Assembly: GCA_947846985.1 (NCBI GenBank)
Contig: CANTUZ010000012.1
Location: 22,778,135-22,842,134, forward strand
Direction: 5' to 3'
Source of the DNA: Fratercula arctica
Taxonomy: Eukaryota > Chordata > Aves > Charadriiformes > Alcidae
Length of the DNA: 64,000 bases
Both the position numbers and the translations under genes were made by a program. Each line of letters opens with the position of its first letter. Position 1 is the first letter of the stretch. Of this stretch, positions 10,605-23,200 are shown one piece after another. The notes under the pieces are model-generated. The model was not told the origin of the DNA and made no database searches. It was given only the letters and a program-made list of their open reading frames with translations.

Positions 10605-13600
10605 GTGAGGACCATCTTCCTGCACCTTCTGAAGCCAGTAACAGATGATGCCTTCAAGGGGCCAGTCCTGGGCACAGAACATGAGAAGCCGGGAACCCGC
10701 TGTGCAGAGCTCGGTTCAGGAGTTCTTGACAAGAAATCCTCTCGTATGGGTATGTCAAGAACATGCCCATTCTTTCCCTCATTAAGGTTTTAAATCCTCC
10801 TGCTGGAAAACTTCTCTAGAGTCCTGACAAGCCCTGTGGATCTTGCGAACTGAGCAGTAGCCTTCCTAAAGCCCTCTCCCTCCAGCTCTCACCAAGTCAT
10901 CACGACTGCTCAAAACTAACCACATCACCAGGGCTCCAATTTTCCTCTTGACTCAGGAGCCTCAGACGCTCCTGTTTGTCTCAGGAGCACACAACTTTCT
11001 TGTGGCTTTGCTTGGTACCGTATCGTTCAGCAAATAAAAGGATGAATGGCTCCCAGTGACAGTGGCCCTTCAGCTCCCTGAGGCTTAGATGACCTTTGAC
11101 AAGATGTGCAAGGAAGGAAAAAACAATTTAACTAAGAACAGGCAGAAAATTAAATCCAAGTATGTTGTTTCTCACTGATAAGCAAAATACATCTTAATTT
11201 ATAGCCTGTTTATCTTGGTGAATTTGCTCCCAATAGGGAAAAAATGCTTTTACAGTTCAGTTTTATTTCCATCACTTATTTCTTCTGGAAGCTTCAACAA
11301 TGAGAAAGTCCAGATTTGCCTGGATGGTTGATAATTCTGGGAGGGAAACAATCGGCATCCTCAGTAGGAAAGAGAACTAACTGATAAACAGACTGAGACC
11401 AAGACATAGTACACCCTTGTAAAGATGTAAGTTATTTTTTGGTTACTGTTAAATTTATATGGCTACTCAGTTGCAATACAAACTGCACAGTGGCGACCTA
11501 AAATTCAGGAATGCAAACTGTATTCATGCAGACAGTAGCCTACAGCCCTGACAAGGACAGCAAGCAAAATTTCACGACTGTGGGCTATCACTTTGTTTTA
11601 TGTGTGCAGAGTGGGGAAAGACATACATCTGTACAACTAAGACTCCAGTATCTTATTTAGATTCAGAATATGAATGGGATTATTGTCTATCTGGAATAGG
11701 CTCTCTATCTTCAATCATTGCCATCGATGAAAAAGTCAAACTAATGGGGAACAACCTTACTAGTTCTAACATGCAGAAATTTTTTAAAATGTCAAGGACT
11801 TTTTATAACTCTATTTAAAAACTTAACCTATGTCAGACTACAGACTGTTTTTAGAAACCATGTTTGGACATCAGCATCTTACATGATAGTTTATTATGCT
11901 TTAAGGACCATTTTAAAAACACCAATGAAACAAAAAACTATAGATCAATGTCTCTACTAATGAAATCCCCATTTTAATTAAGAAAAAAATGTGCTTTAGT
12001 AGATGAAATAGATAGGAATTCAATAGTCCCCCATTTTTCCACTTTTCCAACTATAAAGTATATGCTTCTAAAAGAGTAAAATCTAAACGTTCTGTCCTTG
12101 TTCAGGTAATACAGTAAGGAGTAGTTAAGACAGCTTGTATCTTTAAAATCATGTTGAATTCAGCCTGCAGAAGAGATACAAGTTATATTTACAGATTAAA
12201 AGAAAGGTCCAAGTGACTTATGAAGTTCACAAATCATAAATCCTGAGGGTGAGATGCGGGGCAGGAGTGTCCCATTCCCCACTGCAGCCTTTGTACTCCG
12301 TGGGCTCAAAGGAGGTTCCCAGAGGGCTGGGCCTGATGGTGGGACACTGGATACATGGGGACGAAATGTCTGCTCTCAGTCAGGTCTCTCCCGCTTTTAC
12401 ATTTTCCCAGCTGGCTTCCAACAACTGGAGCCAGAGTGTAAGCCCACACTGAATCAGTGTGAAGACTCCAGCTGACATGAGGTTCCTAAAACCAGGTGCC
12501 AAGGTCAACCACCATAGTGTATTGTTTCTTTTAAAGACCACGGAAAGGTCATGAAATGTCTGATGCATATCTCTTCAAAACGGGGCTCTAGAATTAAACT
12601 GAAGTGCATGCTGATGCTGCTTTACGTGTTCCTAAACAGAGAGAAGTAAAGATACCTCACACGTTTTAATAACTCCAGATAACGTATTACAAACAGGTAA
12701 TACTGAAGCACCCATGAAACAAATTATGACATCAAAACAATATCCACTCCTACACCTCTCGTAAAATCAATTTAACAAAGAATTTTCAGTGTTGCTCTCA
12801 AACAAAGAGTGTGAAATATCCCTCATCCATTTCTATTTCCCAGCGTACACTTTGACTAGGAAGACTACGGATAAGTATCTCGAAGTTGGCTGATACTCTC
12901 AAAAATCTCTGAGTATGTTTGTTTTTTTAAAAAAGTATGTAACATATTGGAAAAACAAAAAAGTACAGTTCAGAGTTTTTGACATTATTTAAATAGCAAA
13001 CTGAGTATCTCCGAGGAGAGCACGGGTTATTTCAGCCAGCAAACTTAGTATTTATTTAAATGAAAAACCTGACAACCAAAAAAAGGAGATGTGAAACTCC
13101 GGACTTTGAAAATACCTAACCACTGAATGGATCACCTTCAAATCTGACTTTGTCTCTCACTCTTCATTAACATAAGCTTCAGATACTGAACAAGAAAGTG
13201 GTTTTTAAAATGTAAGTTTTAATACATTCTTACTACTAAAATATGCCATATGTAATGTGGGATATGCAGCTTAGCCACATTACACTCAGAACAGCCCAAC
13301 CTTCTAAAATATTCTGTTCTTTGAGTGCCTGATATTACAGTGCTAGCGCTGCATTAATGTAGCATTTTGAAGTTCAGACTGTTTGTATTTATTATTAAAT
13401 TTCTAGAAGTGTGTCTGTACTACTTTAGAAGCGTGAAGAAGTATTCTATATATACCCCTATACTTATGCTAGGCCTTTCCTTTTCAAAGACTGACTGCAA
13501 AGCCACAAGAGGCATGACGCTCTTTACAAGCATGACAGGGAATCTGTTCAATATTTATGACCTTCAAGATGTAAAAAATGCTCTTTATCAGCTCCTGTTT

Positions 13601-14151
13601 TGCATTCTATTCAGCTAGAGTCACACCACAGGTCAGCTAAAAAGACTATCACTAGTGCAAGATAAATGAGCAGCTATCAGCATATGGGAAAGACTGTAAG
13701 TATCGTAGCAGTCTAAGTGGATAAAGCATAGGATTGGCTTTTACAGGAAAAGACAAAGTCTTTTGAAAATTACTAATAAGGAGTGAATTAATTTGTGCTT
13801 TGCACAAAATATCTACTTCAGTAAGAAAGAGACAGAGGATGAGCTTCAGCTGTGTGATTTTTAAGGATAATTACAGACGGGAGTTTTAAAGTTGCATTCA
13901 AGAACAGAGCTTGGGCCATGTGTCAGACATGTATGCTTTCTTTCACTGGTGTCCCTATTTTACTAGGCCTTGGCGTGCATAACTTCAAAATATGTCTAGT
14001 GCGTATTATGGTTTTGACAAAAATACAAAGCGTGCTGTAGTCCCAGCTCCTCCACTGTAGGGTAGGGTAGGAACCACGACACAGTGGGCTGGGCACTTCA
14101 GGGGGTGGCTCAGCAGGTAAAATCACAGAAAGCCCACACCCAAAGCGATCC

Positions 14152-14212
14152 AAGATTTATAAAGGTAACTCTGATTGTTTTCTTTAATAGCATCCTAATT
14201 TTGCAGAAAGCA
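14152..14212 (+). repeat. Copy A of a diverged 60-bp repeat pair
   Basis: This segment aligns base by base with 15556-15617 in the same orientation. Shared blocks in order are AAGATTT, TAAAGGT, CTCTG/TTCTG, TTTTCT, TAATAGCA, CTAATT, TGCAG and AAGCA. By eye identity is about 75-80 percent over roughly 60 bases. It may be two copies of an unnamed transposon fragment or an old local duplication. Confidence 0.55.
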
Positions 14213-15555
14213 ATAAGAAAGGTCCTCCTGTTAATCAAGTAACTCTTTGTTTTAATAAGCCTTTTCAAAATCGAAGTTTTTGCCTACTTATCTTGTTTGA
14301 AATTGCCTTTTCTATCTGCCTGGGAAGTAAACATGCATAAGCCTTGGAATCACTGGGTCAGCTTCCAGGGGTAGGAAAGCTGCCTAACACTACTCCAGCA
14401 ACAAACAGGCACCGCAAAGTGGTTGGACACTTTAAAGTTCCCCTGCACAAGTCCAGCACCAGGCCCATGCTTTTTCACCAATTTACCTAATCATATGAAT
14501 GTACAGACAAATAAGGAGTGTTAAAAACAAAAGGGGGAAATACTTTCCAGTCCAAAAGCAGGCAGGAGATGCTGGTCTCCTCAGGTTCTGCTCAGCAAGC
14601 TTAAAAATGTTATCTTCCTATTTTCAGTTAAAGGGTATTATTTCCCAGAGTTAGGAGATAAATGACTGAGTGCATTAATTATAGAGTATGCTGGGGCCTC
14701 ACAAGAAATACGTGCTTAAAACCAGTGCGGGGTTTGAGTGGATGCTACTGTCTTTTCTGCCACACATACATTATCTAATAGCACTCCTAAGGATTCCAGA
14801 TCCATTCCTACGTCTTTTCAAATCACAGGTCAAGTGAGTGGAATGATTTCACAGTTTAAGAGCTGGCCATAGGGAAATCAATGCAGTCTCTTTTCAGCTG
14901 GGAACATATGTCATAAGTTTTTGCTAACAGTGAGCAGCTCCAGCGTACATGTGCAACTTGATACAGACAAAAAGAGGAGTGGACAGGAGGCTCAAAATGC
15001 AGCACTATGCTAGACAAGATTTTAAACATTCCAGAAAACCCCTGCCTTAGCAAATATCTCTGATAATTGAAAATGAAAATTCAGATTATTACCTCATCAT
15101 CACTCTAGTAATTTTTTTAAACAAGATAAATCTGCTCCAAGTCTCAGCACAGAATGGACTATCTGTCATCTTTTTATTCATCACACATTTTCTCACAAGG
15201 CATATTCATTCATTTATTTCAAGCCCTAATCATTTAAGGCTATAAAATTGATTCAAAATAGAGGTCAGTGTACAGGTATATTCTGACTTCACCTATGGAA
15301 TGCTAATGCGTTCAACAGCACCGAGCTTTTCACGGTAGATTTTGGTTTGACTTTGAGCAAAGGCTAAACACAGCATTGCTGGGTAAGCTAACGCTAGGCA
15401 TCCACAGGTAAATCACAACAACAATGTAAACTGAGAAGCTTAAAGAAAAGTTCACTTCAGGAGGTTTTTTTTTAGTACCAGCATAAATAGCAGTTGCTGT
15501 TTAAAATCTGGCATGGTACTATCAGCTTTGTATACTGAAGAGCCCTGAGCAAAAA

Positions 15556-15617
15556 AAGATTTCTAAAGGTGCCTTCTGGTTATTTTCTCTAATAGCACGC
15601 TAATTATGCAGGAAGCA
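15556..15617 (+). repeat. Copy B of a diverged 60-bp repeat pair
   Basis: This is the partner of 14152-14212, about 1.4 kb downstream and in the same orientation. The similarity starts at AAGATTT and fades after GGAAGCA (15611-15617). Downstream the two copies diverge completely. Confidence 0.55.
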
Positions 15618-16653
15618 TGCTGAAAATTGGTATGCTGAATGTCTTGGTGCACTCTATATTTTTCTCTCTGAAAAGCGCTGTATTTATTTCAATGAGCTGT
15701 TTTCAGTATTGGTGGTAGGGAAATTTTCTGGTAATGATCCCAACAAGCCCTTGCCTAGATACCCACTATGGAGATTAAGCTTTTCACCAAGACAGGCTTC
15801 ATTCCCACAGCTACAGGAGCCTGCACACCCTGCCCATGCCACTAATAACCCGTCACAGAGATGGTAACAGAATCCTAAATTTGGCATCTGGTTTGGATCT
15901 CGAGAGGCAATGTACCACGTTCCTGCCTGAAACCTCCTGCTGGGAACAGACTGTCTGCTCTCTCTCCCTGTTTGCCCCTTTACAGACCGACAAATGTCAC
16001 CCTGGAATCTTCCAAGATGTATATGCAGATACTTTAATCAGCCACACTATTTTAGTAGCCATACTGCTGTTGTGACGATCTGAAGCCATAACGGAGGCAA
16101 GGCATGACAGAGGAGGCACTATCTGATAAAACAGTAACTGATACAGTGGCAGACAAGAAGCCAAGCTTTTATGCACCGAAGTCTTGTGTTTTAAATACAC
16201 TGGCACAAACACCCAAAAGAATCCACCACCACGGTCTAGATTAGGTGTTATCAGGAGAGCCTACCCCTTCCTGCAAGCTTTGCCCATGGTACCTCAGGCA
16301 TGGCCAAGATCCCTGAACCAGGGAGTCAGAGTGAAATCTGAGTGAATGGATTATGAACCCATAAAATGAGTCGACACTTTCTGTGTTCTGTGAGCTGTGG
16401 TGCCTTTGCTCAGAGTATTACCACTTGCCAGCATGAGAAAAGAAACTCAAAACACACATTGCTTGCTTATCATGCTGACCGCTACATGACATCTGGGCTA
16501 CAGCACGATAAGACACAAAGGAAAAGCATCTCTTTGAATTGTTGTTGACAGCTGAACGCATCTACTTTATATTAGTTTCCTTAGTTTGCTTTTGATAAGT
16601 TTGGGGCACTACCAAGATATGTGTCATCTATATCTAATCCCCTCACACCATTA

Positions 16654-16683
16654 AACCAGTTTGGTTGCAAAACCAAACTGGTT
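16654..16683. repeat. Perfect 13-bp hairpin with GCAA tetraloop
   Basis: The arms AACCAGTTTGGTT (16654-16666) and AACCAAACTGGTT (16671-16683) are exact reverse complements around the loop GCAA. A GNRA-type tetraloop on a 13-bp stem would be very stable in RNA read from the plus strand. The stem is too short for a usual microRNA precursor, and the pairing does not extend beyond it. The role is unknown. Confidence 0.85.
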
Positions 16684-19600
16684 AGGCTTACTCTATCCAG
16701 TATCATGCTAGTTCTTTCCCACAACTAAGAAGTTACCCAATGCTTACAATGTGTTATTTAGTATTTTGATCTGATATCTTTTTTGACATGCATGTCAGAT
16801 GACCAGTGTATACCTCTACAGAATGTTAGGTTCCTTCATTTTAGATATAGATGTTAGATCTGCTTTTCTCTAACTTGTCACTTTTGTCCCTCAAGACTGC
16901 CTCAGCTAGTTCCTCAAGAGCTCTGCAGCAAGTTTTCTTTTCTTTCTTGACCTTAATACCTCGGATTTCCCTAAAATTATCCTGCAATTTATTCTTTCCT
17001 TACCTTTGGAATATCCTCCTAATCTTTTTTTTGTTAGTTTTAATACTATTAAACATCATATTAAAGCATTCAGCAAGTCATCAGCAAAAGAGCATTAAAC
17101 ATTTGGTATTTTCCACATCATCCATTATTTGCTGCCTCTTAAGAAATAGACACATATTTCCCTGAGTCTTTCCCTACTTCTAAGGAAATTATTCTCTTTG
17201 ATTCATGGGCAGTATTTTATAGTTGAGGACATTTAGATAAAAGCAACCCAGGAAGAACTGTACTTTCATCTTTGACATTTTGCTTGATTTGCAAGCATTA
17301 GAGAAGATTACCTAACACATTCTTACGTTAAGAGCAGACTAAAGAGCATAGACTAAAATGTAAAAGTCCAACTGCCCAATACTAAAATACCAGAACCAAG
17401 GACTCAAATCTTTTAACTGAGCAGACATTTCAATTAAGTTGTGTGCAGTGGGTAAACATAAGGATTTTACTTTAATTTACTCCATACTATTGTAATTTGT
17501 GGATTTTCCCTGGGGATGTCATTTTGCTGTACCTGGGCTTTGTATAGCAATAAGCATGCTTTCAGTACAAGAATTCGTTTTCCAGCTTTGTATCGCTTTT
17601 CCCCTCTTCTTTAATCAACAACCCACAGTGTTACACAAAGAAAATTTTGTGTATAACACGGAAAGAAAAACTTTTCATCAGACCGGGTGACAGTAGCCAG
17701 AACCAGGAAATATGACACTAATGATTCCGAAGGCCTTGACAACAACAGTAGAGCCAAGTTGTTTACATTTACTTTTACCTGCATACAAATACATTTAGTG
17801 TGGCAATTAAGTATATGTTCACCAACATATTGTCTTTGTGAAAGAAAAGAGCTCAAAAATACAACTTGATTTCATTAAGTTGGGATGCTTGGTTTTGATT
17901 TTTTCATCATGTGCTCATTCACGAACAGTAATTTCTACCTGGATGTACTGCCTTTCCACAAAGAAAGGTAATGACATCATTAATTACTCCTGATTTTCAA
18001 CTAAGATAGAAACTATGTGCATCATTTCTAATAGGTAGGAACAGCAGCTGAAAAAGGGAGGCATTTTTGAAAGATATGCTTACACCTGGTTTATCTATTT
18101 GTTTTTGACGGTACTGGCCTGGAGAGAAGGAGAAAAGAAAATCTAACTTAAACATACAGCGTGGATTAGTCAGAGTTCTTCTTGTAAACATAAATATGTA
18201 CACAAATTAATATATAACTGCAATTAGCTATCATTGTTTTCGTGTTCAGTAGTACCCCTCTCCATTAGGGATTATCCTAGGAAAAATGAAAAGAGAACTT
18301 GGTTCCAGATTGCTAAAATGCATAGAATGGAAAAGAAATTATTGCCAGCTATTTTAAACAGTAACCCAATAGAATAGAAAACAGAAGGAGTTACAGTGCT
18401 GTGCTTGACTGTTTCCTTTCATAGGCCAACTGCTTTGTAATCAACATTTAGGCAAGACAGAAAATTCCCTTTGCCTCTCAGTTCATTTCAATCTCACTGG
18501 ACTGGTTGTACAGCACCACCGTGCTAATATGAAAAGAGACATCATCTGGTCCACGTGTGCAGAGTACACTTGTCAGTGTTTATGATTACACAAGTCAGGC
18601 TGCTTTCAAGTTGCGTTCAGAAAGGTTGAAAATGTGTGTCTTTTGATAGTCTGCCAGTAGCGTATAGATATATAACCAGTATGGCTACAGCACGTCATAA
18701 AATTTTATTTCCTGCAGATTTGTCTGCCACAGAACATTTACTTGCTGTCAAAAAGGTAAAAAATATGCTAACAGCCCTGGGTTTTCTCTACACACACTGA
18801 AATTTCTGAAACCATCCCTACAGCTACAAATGTTGCAAGAAGGAAAAAATAGATGTACTCTGCTTTTGAGGTGTGGGGAAAATTTATCTTTAGAAATTGA
18901 TTATTTTCATATTGGTGTCTAGGGAACAGCAACTTCTGGAGATATGATTTAATTTGGGACTCCTCAGTGAGGCTGAGGCTTAAGCATGAGCCCAGTGCAT
19001 GGCACTGCACGTCTCCTCTTTACTGGAAAGAGTCTTCGTGGGAGCAACATTTATGTGGTTTATTAGATCTATGTATTGTTTCACTCAAGCCCGTTTCAGC
19101 AGAGATGAGTACAGAGCAGGCCCACTGCCAGCTCAGTTGTTTCATGGCTGCCAAATGCACAGGGGCTAAAAAAAGTCTCTCCAGTGCTATCTAACGGAGC
19201 AAGTGTTTTTGTGCCTCTGTTGCAGGGCTCTCAGCACAGCGCTAGAGCTCAGCAAGAATCGGGCTGAGCAGTGGCTTCGGTTGCCAAGTGGTAAAATTAA
19301 TTAAGGACCAATCCTGTGCCACCAGCACTAATTTCGATAGGAACGCAGCACTTCCTGAAGTCTGTGGGAGCTTTGGTGAAGTTCTCCTGTATCATCAAGT
19401 CAACTGAAGATTTTTATGGAAAATTTGATAATAAGAGGATTCCTCATACATTTGGGCATTCCCTCCTACTGCAACATAAAAAAACCCAGGTATGACCCCA
19501 TATCACTGTAGAAAGGTGCAAGTCTGTTGATTTTACTGCTTTTACTCAGACCATGCCCCAGGGTAAATATAATAAACCCACCAGCAGTTGTGCCGAAGCT

Positions 19601-19760
19601 CAGGGAAGCTGCACAGCTCAGATCCATCCAGTGGCTGGCTCAGCTCTCCCCAGCAAGTGCTGATGCCCCAAGGATGAACATAAAATAACTCATATTTCAT
19701 CCTCACCTTCAGGAAGCAAAATGCAGGTCCGTGGCAGAGCACAACTCCTGTGCCAGGAAG

Positions 19761-19779
19761 ACCATTCTATGATTCTATG
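19761..19779 (+). mobile_element. CR1 LINE 3' tail remnant
   Basis: ACCATTCTATGATTCTATG is the characteristic end of avian CR1 elements, pointing along the plus strand. The 200 bases upstream are moderately GC-rich and could be a decayed body, but I see no convincing match to the usual CR1 3' region there. Confidence 0.6.
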
Positions 19780-19789
19780 TTCAGCCAGC

Positions 19790-20210
19790 ACTTTTCTGTT
19801 TGGGGACAGGATGTCAGGGGGCTCTCCCAGCACTGAAGGATCCTCCGCTCCCCAAGGCAGCCTCAGAGAGCTCCCTGGTGTAGCACCAACCCTTCACCTG
19901 CCCCGACAGTCCGTGGGCTCCTGCGTGGCCAGCAGGGCAGCGGCCGGCAGAGCCCCAGCTGGGCAGCTGCCCACGCAACACCCTTACACAGCCCAAACCT
20001 AGCACTAACTCCAGCCCCAGCACCTGGGCGGGCAGAGTCGCTCTCTCCTGACTCCAGGAGCTGCCGTGCGTGCGCTACACCAGAGTCTTCCCCAAGTTCA
20101 CCAGCGTCACTGTGTTAGAGTACAGTCCAGAGTCACCCGCTGAGCGCAACAACTACCCGCCAGCTCTGACACACCAGCAGTACCTCAGGGTACTTTTTGG
20201 CTCTGTCAGG
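19790..20210. other. GC-rich, CpG-containing patch
   Basis: About 400 bases are clearly GC-richer than anything nearby, with several CpG dinucleotides (for example in GGCAGCGGCCGGC and GGGCGGGCAGAGTCG). The patch includes the exon-like frame at 20058-20189. It could be a small CpG-rich regulatory patch, an exon environment, or an old GC-rich insertion. It is too short and too CpG-poor to be called a classical CpG island. Confidence 0.4.
20058..20189 (+). other. Exon-like open stretch with high GC3
   Basis: An in-frame stop at 20049-20051 is followed by an acceptor-like CTCTCTCCTGACTCCAG ending at 20057. From 20058 the frame stays open to the stop at 20232-20234. The first 44 codons have about 77 percent G or C at third positions (34 of 44), more than the local base composition would suggest. 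The peptide starts ELPCVRYTRVFPKFTSV and looks balanced and protein-like. A possible but weak donor (AGG|GTACTT) is at 20189/20190. I do not recognise the family. It could be a real exon, a pseudogene fragment or chance in a GC-rich patch. Confidence 0.25.
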
Positions 20211-20234
20211 GGAACAACTCGGGCCATATCATAA

Positions 20235-23200
20235 TCCTCTCATTGCTAGAGTTTCAATGGTAACAGCTTTCTTCCACTGTTTGGCTGGCATAAAATTCTT
20301 GGGGAAGGAACATCTCACGTGATCGGTATCTAATTAAATTCGCCTTCTGTCCAACAACACACAGTAAATAAGGTCTGACAGGAAAAGGTTTTCCATCCCT
20401 AGATGTTTACGTGTTAAAAGAGGAAATCCCCAATTCCAAAAAGCCTGAACAGACAGAAATCTCAAAAATGCTTGCTAACTGAAAGTTTCAGTTTAAACTT
20501 AAATCTCTTGGTACATTCCATTTAGGCAATATCAGAATTATATATTTTTATCAATTAGAAATAATTTCTTAAAACAGTCTTCCAAGTAGACTGTTTTCTG
20601 AAGAAAAATGGTTAGTTTCAGTGAACTGACAGTTTCTAGCGAATTTTTTTCTGAAAAATTCCCAAGCAATTTTAATCAAGTAACAATAATATAACTTCTG
20701 AACTCCAGTTGTGTGCCTTTGCTTTCTCCCAACTCTACGAATGCTCCCAAGATTACAGAAAGAAAAAAAAAGTAAGTTTTTAGCATTTGGAAAAGGAAGC
20801 ATTTACTATGGAAATACACCTGTGTGAGCGCACACGCAAACACCCCCCGCACTGCATCTGACTGCACAGGAAGACAGTTTATTGTGAGCAACTGCGTTTA
20901 AATAAAATCAACCAGCTAATAATTTTAAAATGAAAAATCAGGACTCTTTGAAATCGGGACTGCTGCAAAAGAGACGCATTGGAAGAGTTCTCACCAATAG
21001 GAATTAAAATATTCGTATCTCAGTCCTGTTAGTGCTTGGAAGAACTCCCTTCCACTTCCAAGCCTGCTGCGCTTCCCCCTGAGCAACTGCACATACCGAC
21101 TGATGAGAGTGGCCGAGGGCGGGATCCAGGCTCACTTTGGCAAAAATGTGAAAATCAAGTTCTTCCAGATTTTCCATTAGAGCCACTGTCCCTTGGGCAC
21201 ATTTCCTTGCAAAAGCCGTGAAGGGCTTTCCAAGGAGCTCTCGCTGGCTGCAGGCTTCAAATTGGAGCAGAGCTTGGGCCATAGCAACTCTTTTTGGACT
21301 ACTTTTTCAGAAACAAAGCTGAGGTTTGCGCTCAGAATAATGTTGGCACAAACACAGCAGTGTTTTGAGACTTATGTGGTTTTTTTTGTTGCATTATTTT
21401 ATGTGCAACAGCTCTGGATGTCTTTTGTTGATACCACACAATATTTATTTTTGGCTTGGTGCTCTCCTCATTATGAGAGTACAATAATCCCTGCTAGGAA
21501 GCCTGGTTTAAACTCAGACCTCAGAAAATTACATTTGAGCTGAAACCAATCTCTGTATCTGGGGGTTTGCATCTAGTCATAATATTTCTATTTTTATTGT
21601 CATTGTGTCTTTTTACAAATTCCTAAGTACATGCAGAATAAATATGTCCAATTCCCTGTAGAGTTTTTCAGTACAATAGACATTTATGACAAGTAAATTG
21701 CCAAGAAAACATTTACAATGCATATAATTTTCATGTTAGATCAGACCTTTAAAACAGAAGTTGTTTTTTTTTTTTAGTTTCACAATTTTTACAGCAAAAG
21801 CTTGAGAAAAGAGTGTTTCCCTTCTGAGAAATAAAGCAATAAGATAATTGCAGGGCTGCTGTGAACCATTTGGCAAAAGCTGCGCGCCATCTTTGAGATT
21901 ATCCCTATGGTGGGTTTTACTTTTTCTCATAAACCTTCAAGCAGCTATTAGATGAATAATAAAGAATGAGCCTGGAGAAATACCCATATTTGGCCACGAA
22001 GCCAAAAGAATATTAGTATGTTACTGGTTTACTCTCAGGACCTAATGGAAAAGCAGATTAACTGAAAAAGAAAATGACTGGATTGTGTCCTGTATGAATA
22101 CAAAATGAGTCTTAACCTGGACATCAACTAAGAATGGACGGCTTTTAGGGAATCAATCGATTTCTTTTTTTCATAATGTGGCATCCTCTTATTTTTCTAG
22201 CTAGCTAGGTACAAGTCCAAAGAAAAGAAAAATTCAAAGATAGGAACAGCAGAATCATCTGGCTACGTTGGTACTTCTGAAATATTTCCCCTTGAGTTTT
22301 CACTCAATGCAAGACCAGACGGTGAGAAATCTGGACAACCGCAGGCCACAGCAAGTAGGCAGAAGTACAGCCGGAATTATACAAGAATGGCAGTTGCACT
22401 TTGTGAACCAGGAAATTAAAAATAAACAAATAGCTATTAGCACTGGAAAGTGTGGATTTCACACTTTCCATCAGCATATAACATGTGTTGCTAGCTCCAG
22501 GAATTTGTGAGATTATGCTATATGCAGTAACCAGTTGCTCTTTCCAGGCCAAAGCAGGGCAGCAAAATTGATTAGGCAGAGACGTCAGAAATGCCCTCAG
22601 CACCAAGACAGCTTTTCAGCCACTCTACTGTAATATGATCATCACAAATATTAAAAACTTCAGCAAATAAAGATACAAATGTTCAAGATGTCTATTCTAC
22701 AGAGTTCAAATCTTTCACTGACACACCTGAAGGCTGGAGGTAGAACTAAAGAGATCATGCATATTTATGAACAACTGCTTTTTATTGTGAGATGTAAATC
22801 TCACCACGCCTTCAATTCCAACTGCCGAGCCCAGTGACATTTCTAAATATGTCATTGAACACACTTCGCTATGCAGTCTTTTTATAAAATGCTGAAATTT
22901 CTGAAGTATTAATCAACATACAGTCACCCCAGTTAAGAAAAAAGGGTACCTCTAGATTAGTCTTTAGTGTAATAAACTCATAACTGAATTTAGCTTTCTA
23001 TCACAAACAGCAGCTCTGATGTCATGAAGACTGAATGTTGACTCTGATCTTCATTGTGGATTACATGGAAAAATATTGTGACTTTTCAAAGCCTTGGAGC
23101 TGCAAGCAGTTCAAAGCAGCAGTTTACTATATTCAGCGTTGTGGGTTACTGAAGGGTCCCCAATGAAAACACTTCTCTCTCCCTCCCCATACTTGATAGC

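Larger units (their letters stand above)
6390..14151. other. Non-coding stretch; no gene seen
   Basis: AT-rich DNA in which all frames are interrupted. The only features that stand out are a 9-bp hairpin at 8842-8866 and a slightly GC-richer patch at about 10460-11000 containing an exon-like segment (10521-10604), both listed separately. The run of A at 7539-7552 and the A/T-rich stretches near 9670 and 12920 are plain low-complexity sequence. I can name no transposon here. Confidence 0.6.
14213..19760. other. Non-coding stretch; no gene seen
   Basis: AT-rich DNA with all frames broken. It contains copy B of the 60-bp repeat (15556-15617) and a perfect 13-bp hairpin (16654-16683). The T/C-rich part at about 16860-17060 gives a 104-codon open frame on the plus strand (16851-17165), but its peptide is only a low-complexity leucine/serine/phenylalanine string. 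I recognise no transposon or RNA gene in the remainder. Confidence 0.6.

Noticed and set aside
14152..15617. CRISPR-like or satellite repeat
   Set aside because: Only two diverged copies 1.4 kb apart; no regular spacing, and the genome is eukaryotic.
16654..16683. MicroRNA precursor
   Set aside because: The stem is only 13 bp with a 4-base loop; a precursor needs roughly 22-30 paired bases.
21193..21543. 116-codon plus-strand frame
   Set aside because: No domain, no codon bias, and an equally good frame lies on the other strand over part of it.
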